A stretch of DNA of 64,000 nucleotides from Tamlana sp038148895. Lineage in GTDB: Bacteria > Bacteroidota > Bacteroidia > Flavobacteriales > Flavobacteriaceae. The translations under genes were made by a program, and so were the position numbers. Below are positions 26,185 to 34,444 of the stretch, piece by piece (position 1 is the stretch's first letter; each line of letters starts with the position of its first letter). Location of the stretch: assembly GCA_038148895.1 (NCBI GenBank), contig JBBVGQ010000001.1, one strand, 5' to 3'. The notes beneath the pieces are model-generated. The model saw only the letters and a program-made list of their open reading frames with translations, was not told the origin of the DNA and made no database searches.

Positions 26185-28119
26185 ATGTATAAACTTAAAT
26201 CCATAATTTTTGTTTTATGTGTTGTATGTTTCAATACTTTAATAGCACAAATTAGACTTCCTAAACTCATTAGTGATGGGGTTATTTTTCAGAGAAACGA
26301 AAAAGTAAAAATTTGGGGTTGGGCGGCTCCAAATGAGAAAATAGATTTGTTTTTTAATGAACAAAAATATTCCACACAAGCCAATATTCAAGGGAATTGG
26401 AACATCATTTTACCTAAACAAAAAGCTGGAGGACCTCATGAAATACTCATTAAAGCCAGTAACGAAATACGAATTAAAGACATATTATTTGGTGATGTTT
26501 GGCTTTGTTCAGGGCAATCTAACATGGAATTGCCCATGGAACGCGTTAAAGAAAAATATGGTGAAATCATTAAAAACTCTGAAAATAAGAACATCCGCCA
26601 GTTTTTGGTGCCGGATAAATATAATTTTAAACAAAATGAAACGGATTTTGAATCTGGCCATTGGGTATCTGCAAACCCAGAAAATGTTCTGGATTTTTCG
26701 GCAGTAGCTTATTTCTTTGCCAAAGAGGTTTATGAAAAACACCATATTCCCATAGGATTGATTAATAGCGCCTTGGGCGGCTCCCCAGTGGAAGCATGGA
26801 TGAGTGAAGATGGGCTTTTGGAATTTCCAGAGGCTTACAATGAAGCCCAAAAATTTAAAAACGATAAGCTTATTGACAGCATTGTAAAGAGCGATAAAAA
26901 AAGGAATGACCATTGGTACCGTGAGTTAAATGCCAAGGATAAAGGCATTTTAGTGGATAGCTTAAAATGGAGTCAAACAGACCTAGATGATAGCGAATGG
27001 GACACCATGGAAATTCCCGGTTATTGGAAAAATGAGCCTATCGGACATTTAAATGGATCTCTTTGGTTTAGAAAAAATATAATCGTGCCAAAGGAAATGG
27101 TTGGCAAACCTGTAAAATTCTTCATGGGTCGCATTGTAGACCAAGATTCGGTGTATGTTAATGGCTCTTTTGTAGGCACCATAGGCTATCAATACCCACC
27201 TCGTAGATATGAGATTAAACCAGGAATTTTAAAAGAAGGTAAAAATACCGTTGCTGTGAGGGTCATTAATAATTCGGGAAGCGGTGGATTTGTAATGGAT
27301 AAGCCATATTTAATGCAAGTTGGTAATAACACTATCGACTTAAAAGGGACTTGGAAATACAAAGTAGGTGCCGCAATGCCTCCTTTAGATGGCCCTACAT
27401 TTATTCGGTGGAAACCCGTAGGGCTATATAAAGCTATGATTGCTCCTTTGTTAAATTTAAAAATTAAGGGGGCTTTGTGGTATCAAGGTGAATCCAACAC
27501 AAAAGACCCTGATTCATATTTCAAAACCTTTCCAAAACTTATTGAAAATTGGAGAGACAAATTTAAACAAGCCAAAATGCCTTTTCTTTATGTGCAGTTA
27601 GCCAATTTTATGGAAACATACCCTGAACCTCGTGAAAGCCAATGGGCAACGTTGAGGCAAGCACAATTAGAAGCCTTAAAACTTCCGTGCACCGGAATGG
27701 CCGTTACCATTGATTTAGGCGAGTGGAACGACATACACCCATTAAACAAACAAGATGTTGGTGTACGATTGGCCCTTGTGGCCCGTAAAATGGTTTATGG
27801 CGAAAAGCATCTTCATGCCGAAAGCCCCATTCCTTATAAATCAAAATTTGAAGAAAATCAGGCCATTATTTCCTTTAAAAACACGGGCTCTGGCCTTAAA
27901 ATTAAACAAGGTAATGCGCTGCAAAATTTCTCTATTTCAAATGACGGCGAGCATTTTGTTTGGGCAAAAGCTAAAATTGACGGCAATAAAGTAGTGGTTT
28001 GGCATGATGCCATTAAAAATCCAACTGTTGTAAGATATGCTTGGGGAGACAATCCTGATACTGCCAATTTATTCACAGAAGAAGGTTTACCAGCTTCACC
28101 TTTTGAAGTAAAAAAATAA
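26185..28119 (+). CDS. SGNH-type acetylesterase, CE20/sialate O-acetylesterase-like
   Basis: 644 residues, signal peptide ending near LIAQ. The catalytic Ser112 lies in CSGQSNMELP, and a second block, ALWYQGESN, supplies oxyanion and Gly/Asn residues. The Asp516/His518 pair is in NDIHPLN. A jelly-roll domain like the GH2 sugar-binding module is inserted at about 245-395 (WDTMEIPGYW, VAVRVINNSGSGG), an arrangement known for CE20 esterases of hemicellulose loci. The role here is likely removal of acetyl groups from xylo-oligosaccharides, cotranscribed with GH3. It ends 3 bases from the stop of the convergent LacI gene. Confidence 0.85.
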   Translation: MYKLKSIIFVLCVVCFNTLIAQIRLPKLISDGVIFQRNEKVKIWGWAAPNEKIDLFFNEQKYSTQANIQGNWNIILPKQKAGGPHEILIKASNEIRIKDILFGDVWLCSGQSNMELPMERVKEKYGEIIKNSENKNIRQFLVPDKYNFKQNETDFESGHWVSANPENVLDFSAVAYFFAKEVYEKHHIPIGLINSALGGSPVEAWMSEDGLLEFPEAYNEAQKFKNDKLIDSIVKSDKKRNDHWYRELNAKDKGILVDSLKWSQTDLDDSEWDTMEIPGYWKNEPIGHLNGSLWFRKNIIVPKEMVGKPVKFFMGRIVDQDSVYVNGSFVGTIGYQYPPRRYEIKPGILKEGKNTVAVRVINNSGSGGFVMDKPYLMQVGNNTIDLKGTWKYKVGAAMPPLDGPTFIRWKPVGLYKAMIAPLLNLKIKGALWYQGESNTKDPDSYFKTFPKLIENWRDKFKQAKMPFLYVQLANFMETYPEPRESQWATLRQAQLEALKLPCTGMAVTIDLGEWNDIHPLNKQDVGVRLALVARKMVYGEKHLHAESPIPYKSKFEENQAIISFKNTGSGLKIKQGNALQNFSISNDGEHFVWAKAKIDGNKVVVWHDAIKNPTVVRYAWGDNPDTANLFTEEGLPASPFEVKK

Positions 28120-28122
28120 AAC

Positions 28123-29157
28123 TTATTGTTTTCTAGATGAAGATTCTCTAATAAGCACTTCGGTATTTAAAAAGGCTATTTCCCGTATTTCGTCTTTTTT
28201 AGGGTTTTTTAATTTGCTTAAAATGATTTCAGCCGAAGCTTGACCCATTTTTTCAGCAGGATGGGTTACGGTAGATAAATTAGGGTCTATTATATGGGAT
28301 ATGGGGTCATCATTAAAACCAATTACCGCCAGTTCTTCAGGAACCTTAAACCCTTTTTTCTTGGCAACTTGAATAGCACTTACACCCAAAATATCACCCG
28401 GCGCAAAAATGCCATCTGGTGGATTTTTCATGCCCAACAATTTAGCTGAGGCCTTTTCACCATCTTCATAGGTAATAGATTTAACTCGTACAATGAGATT
28501 TTCATCCACTGGCAAACCATGTTCTTTCAACGCATCCAAATATCCTCGTTTTCTTTCAAAGTAAATTGAGCCAAACTCCGATCCAGCTGTAATATGAGCT
28601 ATTCTTTTACAACCTTGTGAAATAAGGTGCTTTGTAGCTCTGTAGCCCGCAGTGTAATTATCAATAACCACGCGGTAAGTATTAAACCCTTTTGGCACCC
28701 TATCAACAAAAACAAGAGGGGTTTGACTATCCATAAACATTTGAAAATGAGATGTGTCAACGGTTTCCATAGCCAAGGAACAAATTACACCACTAACCCT
28801 ATTATCGTATAGAGCTTTAACTAAATCAACCTCTTCTTTATAAGAATCATGAGACTGCATGATTACAACACTATAACCAGCTTTTCTGGCAGCAATCTCA
28901 ACACCGCTAATTAATGAGGACAAAAATGGCTGTGTAATTGTAGGTAATAAAACTCCAATGGTTTTCGTTATTTTACTTCGCAAGCTTGCCGCCAAATTAT
29001 TGGGTCGATACCCCATTTCGTTGGCGGTTTTTTTAACCTTTTCAATAGTTTTTTTACTGATGCTATGATGGTTTTTTAAAGCTCTTGAAATTGTTGAGGT
29101 AGCTAAATTTAGCTTTTCTGCAATATCATAAATTGTAACTTCAACGTGCTTATCCAT
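28123..29157 (-). CDS. LacI-family transcriptional regulator of the xylan locus
   Basis: 344 residues. N-terminal helix-turn-helix VTIYDIAEKLNLATSTISRAL, then the hinge NLAASLRSK with Leu59 that in this family wedges into the central CG of the operator. The rest is a periplasmic-binding-protein-like sensor (IGVLLPTITQPFLSSL, IIDPNLSTVTHPAEKMGQ). It is the only regulator in the locus, and the three GCAA-nCGn-TTGC sites are of the type such proteins bind. It is inferred to repress the GH2, susC and GH67/GH3 units; the inducer is unknown (xylose, xylobiose or a uronate are candidates). Confidence 0.92.
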   Translation of the reverse strand: MDKHVEVTIYDIAEKLNLATSTISRALKNHHSISKKTIEKVKKTANEMGYRPNNLAASLRSKITKTIGVLLPTITQPFLSSLISGVEIAARKAGYSVVIMQSHDSYKEEVDLVKALYDNRVSGVICSLAMETVDTSHFQMFMDSQTPLVFVDRVPKGFNTYRVVIDNYTAGYRATKHLISQGCKRIAHITAGSEFGSIYFERKRGYLDALKEHGLPVDENLIVRVKSITYEDGEKASAKLLGMKNPPDGIFAPGDILGVSAIQVAKKKGFKVPEELAVIGFNDDPISHIIDPNLSTVTHPAEKMGQASAEIILSKLKNPKKDEIREIAFLNTEVLIRESSSRKQ

Positions 29158-29176
29158 CTATGGTAAGAAATAATAT

Positions 29177-29184
29177 CAAATATA
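29177..29184 (-). promoter_or_regulatory. -7 box TATATTTG for the lacI-type gene
   Basis: On the minus strand TATATTTG fully matches TAnnTTTG and lies about 20 bases before the ATG at 29157. No TTG lies at the -33 distance. Confidence 0.45.
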
Positions 29185-29205
29185 CATTTTTTAAGTAATT
29201 ATCGT

Positions 29206-29219
29206 TGGTTTATAAACCA
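29206..29219. repeat. 14-base perfect palindrome upstream of the regulator gene
   Basis: TGGTTTATAAACCA, centred about 55 bases before the regulator start and just upstream of its -7 box. The central step is AT, not CG, so it is not the same operator. It may be a site for another factor or for autoregulation. Confidence 0.4.
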
Positions 29220-29361
29220 CAAACTAATAGATGTAAACTCATTATTTGATTAAAATGTAAACATTTTTGGAAATAGACGCTTTTATTCAATCTTAAATAA
29301 AGTCCCAAAAAAACAAAAAACACTGCAAATATCGAGTTTCGCAGTGTTCATTAATTTTTAT

Positions 29362-29439
29362 TGGTCGGGGTGGCAGGATTCGAACCTGCGACCTCCTGCT
29401 CCCAAAGCAGGCGCGATAACCGGGCTACGCTACACCCCG
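29362..29439 (-). tRNA. tRNA-Pro (anticodon TGG), CCA encoded
   Basis: Read on the minus strand from 29439: acceptor stem CGGGGTG pairs with CACCCCG. The anticodon arm CCTGC-TTTGGGA-GCAGG gives anticodon TGG, and the T arm contains GGTTCGAATCC. After discriminator A, the CCA end is encoded (29364-29362). It sits in the 357-base gap between the regulator and the TonB receptor. Confidence 0.96.
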
Positions 29440-29514
29440 ATTTTGGTTATCTGTAACGGGTTGCAAATATACTTCTTTTATTCATTTGGCAAATCATAAT
29501 TTTTAAAAATATTT

Positions 29515-31878
29515 ATGGCCGTTGATTCCCTAGTTATTTTTAATATCATAAATTCGCCTTTTATCAATTATTTAGAATTTGTGTTTTCAATAAAAACCCA
29601 TCTATCCTTTCTGTGCCTTGCCCTTATCAGCACTTTTTCCATTGGGCAAAACCCAATAACCGGCAAAGTAATTGACAAGGAAAACAAATTACCTATCCCA
29701 GAGGTTTTAATTATTAATTTGAAAAGCAACGATTCTGTTCTTTCAAATTTAAATGGAATTTTTGAAGTCAGTCTGGGAACTTTTTTATTCAAAAAAGAAG
29801 GGTATTCCCCAAAACAAATTGAGTTTAAAGGAAATACTTTTTCGATTATTGAATTGGAAATCAGCACGTCACAATTAAACGAGATTATTATTAAAATTGA
29901 CCAAATTCCAACTAAATTAAAAAAAGCAACAACGGCAATAAGTATTATTTCCTCAAAGGATATTGAGCGCTACAATCACGTAAATTTTAACTCTGTTTTA
30001 AATAGAGTTCCCGGCGTTTTTATGCAAAGTGGTGCCCTTAACACCAACAGAATTACCATTCGCGGCATTGGCTCCAGAAACCTTTTTGGCTCATCAAAAA
30101 TAAGGGCATATTTTAAAGATATTCCGTTAACAAATGGTAGTGGCGAAACCAATATTGAAGATTTTGAATTGGCATCCATTTCTCGAATGGAAATAACTAA
30201 AGGAGCCGTTTCAAGTATTTATGGCGCTGGACTTGGCGGCACCATAAACATATCTCCAAAACTGGCATTTTTAAACGAATCGCAGGTGAATTCAGAATTC
30301 TCAATAGGTTCATTTGGTTTGAGGAAAGGCGTTTTAAATGGAAGCTATGGTTCATCAAAAAACAGTTTGGGTTTTGTATACAGCAATACCAGTAGCGATG
30401 GATTTCGAGAAAACAACAACTATAACAGACAAACAATTACCTTCAATTCAAATCATTTTTTAAATGCAAAAAACAGCTTATACTTTTTGGCCAGTTATGT
30501 TGATTTAAGGGCTTTTATACCGAGTTCAATAAACGAAACAACTTATCTAAATAGCCCAAAATCTGCCGATGTAAACTGGAAGGCCGCGCAAGGTTATGAA
30601 GATTTTAAACGTGGCATTTTTGGTATAACGTGGAACCATGATTTCACCAATAAAATAAAACAAATTACTAGTGTTTTTATGTCTTTTAGAAATGCTTACG
30701 AACCCAGACCGTTCAATATTCTAAAAGAAGAAACTTTGGCTTTTGGAATCCGGACTCGGCTGCTTGGGAACATAGATATCTCGAACAAAAACCTCAATTA
30801 CACATTCGGTGGGGAAATTTTTAAAGATAATTATGATTACGAAACTTTCGAGAATTTGTATTCAGATTTTCCACCAGACAAGGGCAGTGTTGCCGGCAAT
30901 AAATTGTCTAGCTTTTCAGAAAAAAGGCATTATTTCAATCTTTTTTTTGATGGCAATTATGAGATTTCGGAAAAAACCACATTTTCCCTGGGGCTTAATC
31001 TGAATAAAACAGGGTATGTTTTAGATGACCGATTTCCGGCATCCAACTCAAATCCCGACCAATCTGGAAGTTTTAAGTTCAAAACCATTGTATCTCCAAA
31101 ACTGGGCATTTCACATATTATTTGTAAAAGTTCTACCGTTTTTGCCAATGCCAGCCATGGCTTCTCACCTATTTCATTAAATGAAACTTTACTGCCAGAT
31201 GGGCAAATAAACACCGACCTAAAACCAGAAACTGGCTGGAATTTTGAGCTGGGTACTCGGGGTACTTCATTTAAAAACCGATTGCAATATAGTTTGTCTA
31301 TCTACCGCTTGAACATCAAAAATCTGTTGGTGCCCAGAAGGACTGCTCAAGATGAATTCATTGGCATTAACGCAGGTAAAACCCAACATGACGGACTTGA
31401 AGCAAGTTTGGATTATCAAATTAGAACTCAAGAGAATTTTTCAATCGGCACTTTTATTAGCTACACATTAAACAACTTTACCTTTAAAGAATTTGTAGAC
31501 GACACGACCGATTACTCTGGAAACGATTTAACAGGCGTACCTGCTGAAATCTTCAATATGGGCATTGACTTTAATTCTAAAATTGGGTTTTATGGAAACA
31601 TCAACTTTCAACATGTTGGTAAAATGCCAATGACCGACAGCAACAGCATTTATTCAGAAAGCTACAGCCTTACAGATCTGAAATTTGGGTTCAAAACAAA
31701 TCTTAACAAAAAGCTAAAGTCCAATGCATTCTTCGGTGTAAACAATATCTTTGATGAAGCATATGCCTCCCAAATATTAATAAATGCACCAAGTTTTGGA
31801 GGCAATGCGCCACGATATTATTATCCTGGCAATCCCGCTAATTTTTACACGGGAATCAATGTGAGTTATAGTTTTTAA
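29515..31878 (+). CDS. TonB-dependent outer-membrane receptor, candidate PQQ importer
   Basis: 787 residues from the ATG. A signal peptide lies at 23-45 (FSIKTHLSFLCLALISTFSIGQ), so a GTG at 29581 is an attractive alternative start. A carboxypeptidase-D-like domain (about 48-110) precedes the plug, with TIRGIGSRNLFG, IRAYFKDIPLT and SSIYGAGLGGTINISP, then a 22-strand barrel ending in Phe. It is not SusC-like and has no SusD. The plug pattern RGxGxRxxFG...IPxT resembles what I recall of the PqqU/YncD group, which imports PQQ in E. coli. The next two genes encode a PQQ enzyme and a cytochrome c (28- and 4-base gaps), which fits. Iron-chelate or other cofactor import remains possible. Confidence 0.85.
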   Translation: MAVDSLVIFNIINSPFINYLEFVFSIKTHLSFLCLALISTFSIGQNPITGKVIDKENKLPIPEVLIINLKSNDSVLSNLNGIFEVSLGTFLFKKEGYSPKQIEFKGNTFSIIELEISTSQLNEIIIKIDQIPTKLKKATTAISIISSKDIERYNHVNFNSVLNRVPGVFMQSGALNTNRITIRGIGSRNLFGSSKIRAYFKDIPLTNGSGETNIEDFELASISRMEITKGAVSSIYGAGLGGTINISPKLAFLNESQVNSEFSIGSFGLRKGVLNGSYGSSKNSLGFVYSNTSSDGFRENNNYNRQTITFNSNHFLNAKNSLYFLASYVDLRAFIPSSINETTYLNSPKSADVNWKAAQGYEDFKRGIFGITWNHDFTNKIKQITSVFMSFRNAYEPRPFNILKEETLAFGIRTRLLGNIDISNKNLNYTFGGEIFKDNYDYETFENLYSDFPPDKGSVAGNKLSSFSEKRHYFNLFFDGNYEISEKTTFSLGLNLNKTGYVLDDRFPASNSNPDQSGSFKFKTIVSPKLGISHIICKSSTVFANASHGFSPISLNETLLPDGQINTDLKPETGWNFELGTRGTSFKNRLQYSLSIYRLNIKNLLVPRRTAQDEFIGINAGKTQHDGLEASLDYQIRTQENFSIGTFISYTLNNFTFKEFVDDTTDYSGNDLTGVPAEIFNMGIDFNSKIGFYGNINFQHVGKMPMTDSNSIYSESYSLTDLKFGFKTNLNKKLKSNAFFGVNNIFDEAYASQILINAPSFGGNAPRYYYPGNPANFYTGINVSYSF

Positions 31879-31906
31879 GTAACTTTAAATCAAAAAAAAT
31901 CGTGTT

Positions 31907-33031
31907 ATGAAATACATTCACACTTTTCTAGCCATTGTTTTAATGGCACTTTCGGCCTGCGGGCAACAAAAAGAATCTGAAGTTAAAGCTGAAAAACCTG
32001 AAAACTTAAATTACACTACCGAATTGGTTGTTCCTGATTTATACATCCCTTGGGGAATGACTTTTTTACCTGATGGCAGTATGCTGATTACGGAAAAAAC
32101 AGGTGAAATAATCCATTTTAAAAATGGAAAGAAAACAACTGTTGAAGACGGCCCAGAAGTTTATGTTCGTGGTCAAGGTGGTTTAATGGATATAAAAACG
32201 CATCCAAATTACGCAAATAATGGATGGATTTACATGACTTACAGTTCCTCCGAAGGTGATGGTGATGGTGGCAACACAGCTTTGATGCGAGCCAAATTAA
32301 AAGACAACAAATTTGTTGAAAAACAGGTACTATACAAAGCTGAACCAAATACCAGAAAAGGCCAACACTTTGGCTCAAGAATTGAGTTTGACAATAAAGG
32401 CTATTTATATTTTTCAATTGGGGAACGTGGTGAGCGCGATGTAAACCCACAAGATATTACCAGAGATTGTGGTAAAATTTACCGCTTGAATGATGACGGA
32501 AGCATTCCAAAGGACAATCCATTTTATAAAAATAAAGACGCCAAAAAAGCGATTTATAGTTATGGACACAGAAACCCGCAGGGTATGACAAAAAACCCAT
32601 TTACCGGAGCCATTTGGGTCAATGAACATGGTCCGAGAGGAGGAGATGAAATAAATGTCATCAAAAAAGGAAGAAATTACGGTTGGCCTGTAATCTCTTA
32701 TGGTATTAACTATAGCGGCACCACGTTTACAGACATTACCGAAAAGGAAGGCATGGAACAGCCTTTGTTCTATTGGGTGCCTTCCATCGCACCAAGTGGC
32801 ATGGCCATAGTATCCTCAATTAATTATCCTGAATGGAAAGGCGATGTATTGGTTGGCTCGTTAAAATTTGAATATTTAGAGCGACTTGTTTTAGAAAAGA
32901 ACAAAGTTGTTAAACGCGAAAAATTGTTTGAAGGCATTGGCAGATTACGTAATGTTATTCAAGCGCCAGACGGTATTATTTACATTGGAGTAGAGGGAAA
33001 AGGTATCTATAAAATTGTCCCTAAAAACTAG
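31907..33031 (+). CDS. PQQ-dependent aldose sugar dehydrogenase, lipoprotein
   Basis: 374 residues, lipoprotein signal VLMALSAC (Cys18). Six-bladed propeller of the soluble glucose dehydrogenase/YliI family: WGMTFLPDGSMLITEKTG, RGQGGLMDI, the active-site His in KGQHFGSRI, YGHRNPQG and NEHGPRGGDEIN. The enzyme oxidizes aldoses to lactones in the periplasm with PQQ. It lies in the middle of the receptor-dehydrogenase-cytochrome unit, and the cytochrome c gene starts 4 bases after its stop. Confidence 0.93.
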   Translation: MKYIHTFLAIVLMALSACGQQKESEVKAEKPENLNYTTELVVPDLYIPWGMTFLPDGSMLITEKTGEIIHFKNGKKTTVEDGPEVYVRGQGGLMDIKTHPNYANNGWIYMTYSSSEGDGDGGNTALMRAKLKDNKFVEKQVLYKAEPNTRKGQHFGSRIEFDNKGYLYFSIGERGERDVNPQDITRDCGKIYRLNDDGSIPKDNPFYKNKDAKKAIYSYGHRNPQGMTKNPFTGAIWVNEHGPRGGDEINVIKKGRNYGWPVISYGINYSGTTFTDITEKEGMEQPLFYWVPSIAPSGMAIVSSINYPEWKGDVLVGSLKFEYLERLVLEKNKVVKREKLFEGIGRLRNVIQAPDGIIYIGVEGKGIYKIVPKN

Positions 33032-33035
33032 AGTT

Positions 33036-33455
33036 ATGAAATCAGTAGTTATTTTTTTAATTGTTTTAATAACATCAGCATTACAATTCTTTTCCAATAA
33101 TGATGACTACACCCAGACCACACCCTTGGAAGAGAGCATAAAACGAGGTAGTGAAATATACCAAGATTTTTGCGTTTCTTGTCATTTACCCACTGGTGAA
33201 GGCATCAGAAAAACCTATCCTCCACTGGCAAAATCAGATTATTTAATTAACAACAGAACGGCCAGCATAAAAGGCATTAAATATGGCCAACAAGGAGAAA
33301 TTGTTGTGAATGGTCAAAAATACAATGGGTTTATGGCACCAATGGGTTTAGCCGATGATGAAGTGGCCGATGTGATGAACTACATCTCCAACAGTTGGGG
33401 AAACAAAAACGACAACATGGTTACGGAAGCAGAAGTTTCAAAAATTGAAAAATAA
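33036..33455 (+). CDS. Small c-type cytochrome, probable electron acceptor of the aldose dehydrogenase
   Basis: 139 residues from the ATG at 33036; a TTG seven codons earlier would overlap the previous gene and is less likely. A hydrophobic N-terminus (VVIFLIVLITSALQFF) is followed by a single heme motif CVSCH and a likely Met ligand in FMAPMGLADDEVADVM. It fits a class I cytochrome c that carries electrons from the PQQ enzyme to the respiratory chain. Position and spacing support one operon with the two genes before it. Confidence 0.88.
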   Translation: MKSVVIFLIVLITSALQFFSNNDDYTQTTPLEESIKRGSEIYQDFCVSCHLPTGEGIRKTYPPLAKSDYLINNRTASIKGIKYGQQGEIVVNGQKYNGFMAPMGLADDEVADVMNYISNSWGNKNDNMVTEAEVSKIEK

Positions 33456-33468
33456 TGGCATTTCTACC

Positions 33469-33497
33469 TTGCTGATTTTTTCATTTATTTAACTTTG
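33469..33497 (+). promoter_or_regulatory. Promoter of the uridine kinase unit
   Basis: TTG at 33469-33471, an 18-base spacer and TAACTTTG at 33490-33497, 15 bases before the ATG. This marks the break between the PQQ unit and the housekeeping block. Confidence 0.5.
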
Positions 33498-33512
33498 TAA
33501 AAAGCCAAATTC

Positions 33513-34118
33513 ATGTTAGTTATAGGAATCGCAGGTGGAACCGGCTGTGGAAAAACCACAGTGGTTAATCAATTGTTAAATGAGCTTCCGGAAGGCGAAG
33601 TGGGCATTCTATCCCAAGATTCCTATTACAAAGACACCTCACACTTAAGCTACGACGAACGCATTAAAATAAATTTTGACCACCCTAGATCTATTGATTT
33701 CGAACTCTTGGCAATGCATTTACTGGAGCTAAAAAATGAACGGCCCATACACCAACCCGTGTATTCTTTCGTTAAACATAATAGAACGGGCGACACCATT
33801 TTAACCCACCCCAGAAAAGTTATGATTGTTGAAGGCATATTGGTTTTATCCAATGCCGAATTGAGAGACATGTTCGATATAAAAATCTTTGTACATGCCG
33901 ATAGTGATGAACGACTCATCAGAAGATTGAAACGCGATATTTCTGAACGGGGCAGAGATTTAGATGAAGTTTTGAGCAGATACCAAACCACTTTAAAACC
34001 CATGCACGACCAGTTTATAGAACCCATGAAAGAGTACGCAGACATTATAATCCCCAACAACAAATACAATACCGTGGCCATAGATATTGTTCGTACCATC
34101 ATAACCCAAAAACTATAA
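33513..34118 (+). CDS. udk: Uridine kinase
   Basis: 201 residues, cytoplasmic. P-loop GGTGCGKTT at the N-terminus, then LSQDSYYKD, NFDHPRSIDF and HPRKVMIVEGIL, all typical of uridine-cytidine kinase. It phosphorylates uridine and cytidine to UMP and CMP in pyrimidine salvage. Two bases separate it from the septum protein gene, an arrangement common in Flavobacteriia. Confidence 0.95.
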   Translation: MLVIGIAGGTGCGKTTVVNQLLNELPEGEVGILSQDSYYKDTSHLSYDERIKINFDHPRSIDFELLAMHLLELKNERPIHQPVYSFVKHNRTGDTILTHPRKVMIVEGILVLSNAELRDMFDIKIFVHADSDERLIRRLKRDISERGRDLDEVLSRYQTTLKPMHDQFIEPMKEYADIIIPNNKYNTVAIDIVRTIITQKL

Positions 34119-34120
34119 CT

Positions 34121-34444
34121 ATGGGCTTTTCAAAAAAGAAACTTTTAAAACCATTCAAGAATATATTCCTGCTCATTTTGGCAGTTTTTGCGGTTTGGAT
34201 GATATTTTTTGATGCCAACTCATGGCTCATCCACCATGAATTAAATACCGAAATTGACGATCTGGAAAATGAAAAAGAATACTATCAAAAAGAGATAGAA
34301 AAAGATAAGAAAGACCTGAAAAAATTGAGTTCTGAAGAAGGCATGGAAAAATTTGCCCGTGAAGAGTATTATATGAAGCGCGACAACGAAGAAATTTACA
34401 TCATTGAATACGAAGACAGTTTAAAAACAAAGGATAATGAATAA
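34121..34444 (+). CDS. DivIC/FtsB-type septum formation initiator
   Basis: 107 residues: short basic N-terminus, one membrane helix (about 14-31, NIFLLILAVFAVWMIFF), then a coiled coil rich in Glu and Lys (EIDDLENEKEYYQKEIEKD) and the conserved EGMEKFAREEYYMKRDNEE that ends such proteins. The family joins FtsL and FtsQ in the divisome. It overlaps mutA by 8 bases, so translation is likely coupled. Confidence 0.88.
   Translation: MGFSKKKLLKPFKNIFLLILAVFAVWMIFFDANSWLIHHELNTEIDDLENEKEYYQKEIEKDKKDLKKLSSEEGMEKFAREEYYMKRDNEEIYIIEYEDSLKTKDNE

Noticed and set aside
31276..31290. AACCGATTGCAAT resembles the LacI operator core
   Set aside because: It lies inside the TonB receptor coding sequence, the left half-site is incomplete, and there is no promoter nearby.
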